A DNA stretch of 16,204 bases, taken from the NCBI GenBank assembly GCA_031398055.1, contig JANNMS010000013.1:1-16204 (forward strand), written 5' to 3'. Shown in pieces: positions 1-6,400 of this stretch. How positions within the stretch are numbered: position 1 is the first letter of the stretch; each line of letters begins with the position of its first letter. The notes under the pieces are model-generated. The model made no database searches. It was not told where the DNA came from and saw only the letters and a list, made by a program, of their open reading frames with translations. A program made the position numbers and the translations under genes. The stretch is from M3007 sp031398055 (lineage in GTDB: Bacteria; Bacteroidota; Bacteroidia; Chitinophagales; Saprospiraceae).

Positions 1-2
1 AA

Positions 3-872
3 ACCGATGTCTCGGCTTCGCTCGACAACCGGTCGCCCAGATTTCGAATCAACCGGTTGTCGAGCCAAGTCGAGACATTCCGCGTTTTCCCTTTTTTCGA
101 AAACACTTTTTCCCCCGAAAATCTGTCCTCGCCCGCCGAGATTTTTGAAGCCGCGCGGGGCTACGGTTTGTTTTCAAAACACCTCGCCGACCTGCCCGGC
201 GGTCAGACGGGTTTTCCCGCAAATCAACTTTTGGAAACCATCCCCGGTTTTCACGACACCCAAAAACGATGGGAAATTTTTCTCCAAATTTTAAAAACTG
301 ACCCCGCCGGACGTGCAAAATCAGCTGCCGAAACCATCGAAAAAATGCTCGCCGCCGAGCCTATCTTTTTGAAAACCAATGATTTAAAACTATCCGGCGA
401 CCTGCCGATCCGAGCCACGCACAACGACACGAAGGCCGGAAATGTCCTGCTCGACTCGTGCACAAAACGCGCCGTCGCCGTGATCGATTGGGACACGGTG
501 ATGCCCGGCACGGTGCTTTCTGATTTTGGGGACATGCTGCGTTCGTTCGCCCCCGACCGCCCGGAAAATGACCGGGACATCGAAAATTTGACGCTGCGGC
601 CAAAAATTATCGAGGCAATGTGCCGAGGTTTTTTGTCCGAAACGAACTGTTTTTTGACAAAAACGGAACGCGAAAACCTGTTTCTCGGTGGCCAATGGAT
701 GATTGCCGAGCAAGCCTTGCGTTTTTTGACCGATTATCTGGCGGGCGATATTTATTATAAAATTGAAAACCCGCAGCAAAATTTTGACCGCGCTCGAAAC
801 CAATTGGCCGTGCTGCGGCAAGTCCAATTTTTTGAAAAAGAAATCAGAGAAACGATAAATGATGAACTATAA
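3..872 (+). CDS. NahK-like sugar kinase (APH/choline kinase fold), 5'-partial
   Basis: Probable cytoplasmic small-molecule kinase of the aminoglycoside-phosphotransferase/choline-kinase fold, closest in my reading to the N-acetylhexosamine 1-kinase (NahK) group, which phosphorylates free amino sugars at C1 using ATP. Seen: the catalytic loop THNDTKAGN (His at 420-422, Asp at 426-428), the metal-binding segment AVIDWDTVMPG (Asp codons at 486 and 492), then the family-typical SDFGDMLRSFAPD. The segment RVFPFFENT at about 78-107 normally follows the nucleotide-binding N-lobe, and that lobe is not in the window. The frame is open back to the first base, so the gene very probably starts upstream. 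A TTG at 57 is the only internal alternative start and would leave a protein of 271 residues, shorter than the usual 330-360. A palindrome (7-77) is translated in frame just before RVFPF. The stop (870-872) is 3 nt before the next ATG, suggesting one transcript. Substrate not provable. Confidence 0.75.
   Translation, partial: TDVSASLDNRSPRFRINRLSSQVETFRVFPFFENTFSPENLSSPAEIFEAARGYGLFSKHLADLPGGQTGFPANQLLETIPGFHDTQKRWEIFLQILKTDPAGRAKSAAETIEKMLAAEPIFLKTNDLKLSGDLPIRATHNDTKAGNVLLDSCTKRAVAVIDWDTVMPGTVLSDFGDMLRSFAPDRPENDRDIENLTLRPKIIEAMCRGFLSETNCFLTKTERENLFLGGQWMIAEQALRFLTDYLAGDIYYKIENPQQNFDRARNQLAVLRQVQFFEKEIRETINDEL
7..77. repeat. Imperfect inverted repeat inside kinase reading frame
   Basis: Two 27-bp arms, 7-33 and 51-77, are reverse complements with only two mismatches, around a 17-nt spacer. 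Each arm carries the motif TCTCG(A/G)CTT followed by CGCTCGACA or GGCTCGACA. The element is read through in frame by the kinase gene and adds about 24 codons directly before the conserved RVFPFFENT segment. The sequence style matches dispersed palindromic repeats common in Bacteroidota genomes (from memory, not searched). Confidence 0.8.
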
Positions 873-881
873 ACTATGAAC
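854..881 (+). repeat. Degenerate 7-bp tandem repeat across a stop/start junction
   Basis: Four consecutive heptamers GATAAAT, GATGAAC, TATAAAC, TATGAAC fit the pattern KATRAAY. They cover the last codons and stop (870-872) of the kinase gene and the start codon (876-878) of the acyloxyacyl hydrolase gene. The unit length equals that of the tandem repeat at 6905-6953 but the sequence is different. Confidence 0.6.
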
Positions 882-2003
882 AGCATAAAAATCAGACTGC
901 TGAAATTGGCTTTTTGGCTTTTCATTTTTCACCCAAATTTTGCCGCCGCGCAACGCATTTCCATCGAACCGACCTTCCATTTTGGCACCGTCGTCCGGCA
1001 CACGCCAAAAATAAATATCCAAACCGGCCAGCCCGTTTTTGGCCAAGAAATCCAAATCCGGCTGCAAACTTTGGGCAAACAGGATTGGCAAATTTTGCAA
1101 CGGCACCCACTTTTTGGCCTTTCTTTTTGCCATTTTCATTTGGGCGATGGGGCGCACGGCGATGCGTTTTCGTTCACGCCCACTTTGTCGGTTCCTCTTT
1201 TTCGAAGTGAAAAATGGCGTGGTTTTTTTCGATTTGGAAGTGGGATCGGTTGGGTGACGAAGCCGTACCATTTTTTAAAAAACCCAACCCAGAATGCCAT
1301 CGGGTCGCACGTGAACAACACTTTTCAAGCCAATTTTTCGACAGAATTTCGAGCCACACAAAATATTCGCGCTGCCACCGGGTTCAGTTTTAACCATTTT
1401 TCGAACGGCAGTGCGGCTTTGCCAAATTACGGGGCGAACATTCCAACCGGCTATTTTTCAATGATTTGGACACCGAAAGGCGACCCGGTTTTTGAAAAAA
1501 AACAGGTTTCAAAAAAAGCAGAAGGTCGAAAATTGGGCGGCCTGATTTACGGCGGCGCGGCTTGGGTGGAGTACATTATTTTGGATGGGCCGCGGTACCC
1601 GATTTGGATGGGGACGGCTGCGGCGACTTGGAAAATCAACAAAATCAACCGCGCAATGCTCGGCATGGATTACGAATTTAACAAATCAGTTTTTGAATGG
1701 GGCTTTCATGCCGTGACTTTTCCGGAGCGAAATCAGGCAAAATTGGCGGCGACGCGGCTGGCCATTTTTGGTGGCGATGAATTTTTGTTTGGGAGTTTTG
1801 GCGTGCAATTGCAGGTCGGTTTTTACACCGGAAATCGGCGGATCAATCAATATGTTTTGACAGATTATTATTCAAAATTGGTGATGCGCGGCTATTTTCC
1901 AAAAATCCGGGGCACGTCGATTCGGCCACATTTGGGCGTTTATTTGAAGGCACACAAAGTAATTGCGGAATATATTTCGATCAACGGCGGTTTTGAATTT
2001 TGA
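876..2003 (+). CDS. Acyloxyacyl hydrolase / PagL-like lipid A deacylase
   Basis: Secreted or outer-membrane protein of 375 residues, of the acyloxyacyl hydrolase family that includes the lipid A 3-O-deacylase PagL, a beta-barrel that removes an acyl chain from lipopolysaccharide. Seen: a signal peptide (residues 1-25, with a hydrophobic core and an AAAQ end); GSGIGWVTKPY and NAIGSHVNNT; and the key motif FNHFSNGS, with His174 and Ser176 in the H-x-S-N arrangement that forms the PagL catalytic pair. PNYGANIP follows, as in relatives. The C-terminal half alternates strand-like segments and ends in an aromatic residue (GGFEF), as in barrel proteins. Length fits the longer Bacteroidota members rather than the roughly 170-residue Pseudomonas enzyme. 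The ATG is 3 nt after the kinase stop, so translation is probably coupled. An alternative is a family member without activity, since the third catalytic residue (Glu) was not placed. Confidence 0.8.
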   Translation: MNSIKIRLLKLAFWLFIFHPNFAAAQRISIEPTFHFGTVVRHTPKINIQTGQPVFGQEIQIRLQTLGKQDWQILQRHPLFGLSFCHFHLGDGAHGDAFSFTPTLSVPLFRSEKWRGFFRFGSGIGWVTKPYHFLKNPTQNAIGSHVNNTFQANFSTEFRATQNIRAATGFSFNHFSNGSAALPNYGANIPTGYFSMIWTPKGDPVFEKKQVSKKAEGRKLGGLIYGGAAWVEYIILDGPRYPIWMGTAAATWKINKINRAMLGMDYEFNKSVFEWGFHAVTFPERNQAKLAATRLAIFGGDEFLFGSFGVQLQVGFYTGNRRINQYVLTDYYSKLVMRGYFPKIRGTSIRPHLGVYLKAHKVIAEYISINGGFEF

Positions 2004-2006
2004 AAT

Positions 2007-2214
2007 AAGTAGTCAATACGAAGTTTTCGAGTGCTTGGAAAATGCGGCAGAGCCGCTAAATATTTGTAGCCATCGAACCAGGTTTTTTCAGAGGTGCGGA
2101 GCACCGAAATATTCCGGTGCTCCGCACCTCAACTTAGACTTCCCTTGCATTTCTACAAATATTTAGCGGCTCTGCCGCATTTTCAAGTACCCGAAAATTT
2201 ACTTTCAACTACTT
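2007..2214. repeat. Nested palindromic element (hairpin within hairpin)
   Basis: The outer arms 2007-2069 and 2153-2214 are imperfectly complementary over about 62 bp, with a perfect 31-bp core (2039-2069 with 2153-2183). Inside lies a second, unrelated perfect 16-bp stem (2091-2106 with 2115-2130) around an 8-nt loop. The stems are separated by 21 and 22 unpaired nt. Each stem is built on a small palindrome with a 3-nt centre: GCGGC-AGA-GCCGC outside, GGTGC-GGA-GCACC inside. The element begins 4 nt after the stop of the acyloxyacyl hydrolase gene. It resembles a miniature mobile or REP-like repeat, with no coding capacity of its own. Confidence 0.85.
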
Positions 2215-2356
2215 AAAACCTCTTTTTGGCTGCTTTTACCAATCTTTTCCGATTTTGAAAAACTTATTTTCAAAGAAATATGACCCGATATTCCTTTAAA
2301 AATAAATTTTCCAGAATCAAAAAATAGCGGCAAAACCAACTCAAAAGAGGTTTTAA
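2213..2356. repeat. Second, decayed inverted-repeat element
   Basis: A perfect 14-bp inverted repeat (2213-2226 with 2343-2356, TTAAAACCTCTTTT and its complement) bounds an AT-rich 144-bp segment. The interior is weakly complementary as well: the segment around 2247-2270 resembles the reverse complement of that around 2302-2328. It abuts, and overlaps by 2 nt, the nested palindrome at 2007-2214. Read as an old miniature element or long hairpin. No gene was found within it. Confidence 0.5.
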
Positions 2357-2403
2357 AACAGTTTCTAAACTTTTTTCCACGCTTTTCACCTGAATGTTTG
2401 AAA

Positions 2404-2411
2404 TATCTTTG
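2404..2411 (+). promoter_or_regulatory. Bacteroidota-type -7 element (TATCTTTG)
   Basis: TATCTTTG matches the Bacteroidota sigma-A -7 consensus TAnnTTTG exactly and lies 28 nt before the KilA-N ATG at 2440, giving a short leader. A T-rich TTTT at 2383-2386, 17 nt upstream, is a weak candidate for the -33 TTTG box. Confidence 0.55.
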
Positions 2412-2439
2412 CCCAGAATGAACCCACATTTCAAAAATT

Positions 2440-2988
2440 ATGGAAGGAAAAATCGAGGTACAAGGCCTGCTCATCAACATTGAAAAGGCGCACGAATCGG
2501 ACTACATTGCCATCACGGACATTGCCAAACGCTCCGAACGACGTCCGGGCGAGGTGATCCGGGATTGGCTCCGGAACACGGATACGATGCTTTTTTTGGA
2601 GGCATGGGAAAAACTTCACAACCCGAATTTTAATGGTGCGCAAATGCTCACCTTTAGATTGGAGGCACAAAAAAACCGCAATTCCATCAGCCCCCAAAAC
2701 TACATTGAGCGGACAAACGCCATCGGGCTTCTCTCAAAATCGGGACGTTATGGCGGTGGCACTTATGCCCATCGAGATATTGCTTTGCAGTTTTGCAGTT
2801 GGTTCGAGCCTGTTTTTTATGTCTACATGATCAAGGCGTTTCAGCAAATGATCGAGGAAAAATACCAAGCGAAATCCCTGGAATGGCACGTCAAAAAAAT
2901 CACTGACAACGTGGACGAAATACGCAACCTGTTGGACACCATTCCGGGCCAAGTGGCCGAAAACAGGCGGATCGGCGGTGATTTTTAG
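2440..2988 (+). CDS. KilA-N domain protein, short form
   Basis: A protein of 182 residues with a KilA-N domain, a DNA-binding module typical of phage and mobile-element proteins and also found in host genomes. Seen: YIAITDIAK (about residues 22-30), VIRDWLRNTDTMLFLEAWEK, HNPNFN, IERTNAIGLLSKSGRYGGG, TYAHRDIALQFCSW and a final helix EPVFYVYMIKAFQQMIEEK. Together these cover the complete domain (about residues 20-145). After SLEWHVKK the sequence departs from the relatives I remember, which run to about 270-290 residues. This copy ends in a short helical tail (TDNVDEIRNLLDTIPGQVAE). That is either a natural short form or a truncation. It has its own promoter (2404-2411), no co-directional partner close by, and palindromic elements on both sides. 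No phage genes accompany it. Function beyond DNA binding is unknown. Confidence 0.85.
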   Translation: MEGKIEVQGLLINIEKAHESDYIAITDIAKRSERRPGEVIRDWLRNTDTMLFLEAWEKLHNPNFNGAQMLTFRLEAQKNRNSISPQNYIERTNAIGLLSKSGRYGGGTYAHRDIALQFCSWFEPVFYVYMIKAFQQMIEEKYQAKSLEWHVKKITDNVDEIRNLLDTIPGQVAENRRIGGDF

Positions 2989-3012
2989 GCTGAAAATTGC
3001 CAATCCGCTTTT
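2967..3012 (+). terminator. Possible intrinsic terminator of the KilA-N gene
   Basis: GCGGATCGGC (2967-2976) pairs with GCCAATCCGC (2999-3008) at 9 of 10 positions. An inner ATTTT/AAAAT pairing supports the stem, and TTTTC follows at once. The hairpin overlaps the stop codon (2986-2988), which is unusual but tolerable for a terminator. Confidence 0.4.
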
Positions 3013-3475
3013 CTTGAAAAATGGAGGGCAGAATTTATTCCACCATTTTAAGAGCCAAACCTTTGACAATCAGTCAATTGGCGAAACTAATTTCGCCTTC
3101 CATTCCCTAAACTAACGTGAGAATCAACCCTTTGATTAACAATCAATTATGCGTGCTATCCACAGTCTTCAGACTGTTGGATGGATATCAGGCGGACTTT
3201 GTCCGCCGAAAAAGATGCAGCGGACAAAGTCCGCTTGATAATCGTGCTGAACTCATTGATTTCGGACAGCAAACCGTTGAAAATCAATGTGTTATTTCCG
3301 AACTCACGTTAAAATAATTTTTTAGAAGTGCTTTCGCTGTTTTACCCGCCGCCCACCGATTTGGCTGGAAGCACCGAACCTTGCCGATTCGGGCACAGGC
3401 ATCGGCACAAAGGCGACCGGCTGTGAAAAACCGGAAACGCGCTACCTTGTGCCTCGCCCCAGACAATGAATTTTC
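2989..3475. other. Gene-free spacer rich in hairpins
   Basis: The 487-nt spacer between the KilA-N and hybrid-sensor genes holds the distal part of a possible terminator, a perfect 7-bp hairpin (3081-3087 with 3092-3098, loop CTAA) and the palindromic element at 3113-3311. The remainder, 3312-3475, precedes the sensor gene. I found no convincing promoter there. TACCTTG at 3443-3449 is one base short of TAnnTTTG. No RNA gene was recognised. Confidence 0.6.
3113..3311. repeat. Third nested palindromic element, partly decayed
   Basis: Termini TAACGTGAG (3113-3121) and CTCACGTTA (3303-3311) are perfectly inverted. The centre is a 23-bp inverted repeat with two mismatches (3186-3208 with 3218-3240, loop 9 nt) built on GCGGAC-TTT-GTCCGC. 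Between them lies a separate perfect small palindrome ACAGTCT-TC-AGACTGT (3162-3177). The segments between termini and centre pair only weakly, suggesting decay. It has the same nested layout as the elements at 2007-2214 and 7922-8142 but no sequence in common. Confidence 0.65.
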
Positions 3476-6400
3476 ATGTTAAAAACTGTCGTTTTCATCG
3501 CACTCTTCCTACCTGTTTGCCTGCTCGCCCAAAAGCAGGGCCACCTCGACATCATCTCCACCGAGCATGGGCTGTCGCAGGGTTTTGTGCCGAGCATCGC
3601 GCAGGACGACGACGGATTCCTGTGGTTTGCCACCAAAAACGGGCTGAACCGCTACGATGGCTACGATTTTCAGGTCTTCCGGAACGACCCCTTCGATTCG
3701 CTTTCCCTCATCGCCAATGAACTGTTGTCCGTCACCGCCCTCGGCGATTTCCTATTTGTGGCCACCCCGGTGCCGGTGCAGAAATTTGAACTTTTCGACC
3801 GCAAAACGCAGTGTTTTTTTCACATCCAGAACCCGCTCCTGCCCAATGGCAGTTGGTTCCTGAAAATTTTTCCGGCAGGCAAAAACGCGGTCTGCCTGCT
3901 GGCCTCGATCGCGGGTGTTTTGGAATGGCACCGCATTTCTTGGCCACCGGACGCGGCCCAAAAACTCCGAAACGGCCAACCCGCGGCCTCGGTCCTTACC
4001 TTTGAAAAACTGCCCCAGCCCTTCCCTTTGTACGGCGCAGAACTTTCCGCCGACGGAAAAAAATATTGGCTGCTCGGTGCGCGGGCCATTTTGGAAAAGG
4101 ATATCGACTCGGGCGAAACGCGCCAAATCCCGCTGCCCGAGGCCATTTGCCTACCCGAAAATGCCGATCAGGTAACGGAACTGGACAATTCGGCCTTCGC
4201 ACCGGAACTGGCGGGAGCAACCTGGGTTTGCCGGGGGCAAAAACTCGCGCGTTTCGACGGACAAAACTGGCAGGTCTTTCCGCTGACCTTTTCCTCAAAC
4301 GGACTGATTTCCGCCGACCGAAAAAACGGCCTGCTCTGGCTGCAAGGCGGCTCGGAGGTTTTTGGGATTGATTTGAAAAAAACACCCTTTGAGCCGCAGC
4401 CCGTCCACCGTTTGAGCGTCCCCGAAGGGGCCACGAGCGGCTTTACCGACAATTTTGGCAACCTCTGGCTCGGCACCAATGCCCACGGCATCCGAAAATT
4501 CATCCCGCGCCTCGGCATTTTCAAAAATTATTTCGAGGGCGTGTCCGTCTATTGTTTGCCGCTGGAAAACGGTCGCGGGCAAATCCTGTGGGGCGACACA
4601 CGCGTGCAAAACGGCCGTGTCGTCGCGTTCCTGGGTTCGCAAATGGGCAGTGCCTTGCAGGATTTCAAGGTATTTGCACCGTCCATATTGCGTGCAGACA
4701 CCACCGCGCAGGCATTCCTGGAAAATTCCCAACCCGCAATCTGGGGGACGAAATCGCACGCCTACGCCACCGCGCAAGGGCAATTTTGGTTTTTGGAAGC
4801 AAAAACGGACACCTCCGACACCGCCGATTTTGTCCGGTTGGACCCAACGACGGGCGAAAAGGAAGTGGTGCGCACCGGGGTGCCGATCTTAATGGCACTC
4901 ACGCCGGCCAGCATGAAATCTGTGAACCCGAGCCAAGTCTGGTTCGCCTCCGTCAACAGGATTGCCCGTTTCGACATCGCCACCCGCGCCTTTTCCGTCT
5001 TTGAAAACCCGCGCCAAACTGAAAAAAACGTGTATGTCAATGCCTTTGAGCGCAGCCCCGACGGCACTTGGTGGATCGGTTCGTTGAAAGGGCTTTTGAA
5101 AATTGAGCCCACGGCGGCGGGCGGTTTCCAGTTTTCGACCATCCTGCCCGAACCCGGCAACCGCAACGGCCTGCGCAGCCAAAACATCAAATCGCTGCTC
5201 TGCGACCCCGCCGACCCCGACGTGCTTTGGATCGGCACCGATGGGCACGGCATGAGCCGTTGGGACCGCCGCAAAAACCAGTTCACGCATTTCACCACCA
5301 AAAACGGGCTGCCCGACGACGTGGTTTACGGCATCCTGGCCGACGACGAAACCCCGCGCAAACTCTGGATTTCGACCAATCGCGGCCTCACGCGGTTCAG
5401 CCCCGAAACGGGCAATTTTCAGTATTTTTTCAAATCGGACGGCCTGCCCGACAACGAATTCAACTCCTTCGCCGCCGCAAAACGTCCCCTCGAACTGGGC
5501 GGCGAAATGCTTTTCGGCACCGTCAACGGGCTGACGGTCTTCAACCCGAAAGACTTGGCCGCCCAAACAATGCCCGCCAGAACCCTCCTTTCGGCCATCG
5601 AAATCAACGGCGTGCGGGCCAGTCCGCGCGACCCGAACCCGGCATTGAAAACCGACATCGCGTTTTTGGAACACCTCAAACTGCCTTTTTCCCAAAACAA
5701 CCTCGTGCTGCACTTCGCGTCGAGCGATTTGAGTTCCCCGGCTCGGAACCAGTTCACGTTTTGGCTCGAAGGCGCGGAGCAGCCCTGGGCGCACCGCAGT
5801 TTCGAGCATTCTGCCCAGTACCTCAACCTCGCACCGGGCCGCTACACGTTTTGGGTCAAGTCCGCGAACAGCAGCGGCGTTTGGAGCGAGCAGCCGGTTT
5901 CTTTGAAAATCACCATCCTCGCGCCCTGGTACCAGTCTTGGCCGGCGTGGTTTTTGTACGCCGGGCTGCTTTTCGGGGCTGTTTTTTTGATTTACAAAAA
6001 TCAACTTCGGCAAAAACTCGAACACGCCGAGGCTGCTAGGCTGCGCGGTCTGGACGATTTCAAAAACCGTTTTTTCACCAACATCACCCACGAGTTCCGC
6101 ACGCCGCTGACCGTGATTTTGGGCAATCTGGAACTTGAAAAACGGGAGGTCGAAAAACTCGCGCAAGTGGCAGACCCGTCTAAAATTTCAAAAATTGCCC
6201 AGTTTCTATCGTCCAAAAACACCATCTCGCGGCGCAACGCCGAAAGCCTCCTGCGGCTCATCAACCAAATCCTCGATTTGGCAAAACTCGAAAGCAACTC
6301 CCTGAAAATCAATTATGTGCGCGGCGACGTGCTGCCCTACCTGAGGTACATCGCCGAAAGCCTGCACTCGCTGGCCAATGCCCAAAACCTGATGCTCCGC

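Noticed and set aside
1963..2166. Small + strand open frame of 67 codons
   Set aside because: It starts inside the acyloxyacyl hydrolase gene and runs through both stems of a palindromic element, so it is a by-product of repeat sequence.
3081..3098. Terminator at the 7-bp hairpin GGCGAAA-CTAA-TTTCGCC
   Set aside because: It is followed by TTCCATTCCC rather than a T tract, and a better candidate overlaps the end of the KilA-N gene.
3117..3317. Small + strand open frame of 66 codons
   Set aside because: It coincides almost exactly with the palindromic element 3113-3311, has no motif, and mirrors the hairpin sequence.
5227..6039. 270-codon + strand open frame
   Set aside because: It overlaps the hybrid sensor in another frame and is very rich in Arg and Pro, as expected from an off-frame reading of this composition.
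4889..6166. 425-codon open frame on the - strand
   Set aside because: It lies entirely inside the hybrid sensor gene, opposite its propeller, Y_Y_Y and histidine-kinase parts, and its translation is Arg/Gly/Val-rich without any domain motif. It is a shadow of the + strand codon pattern.
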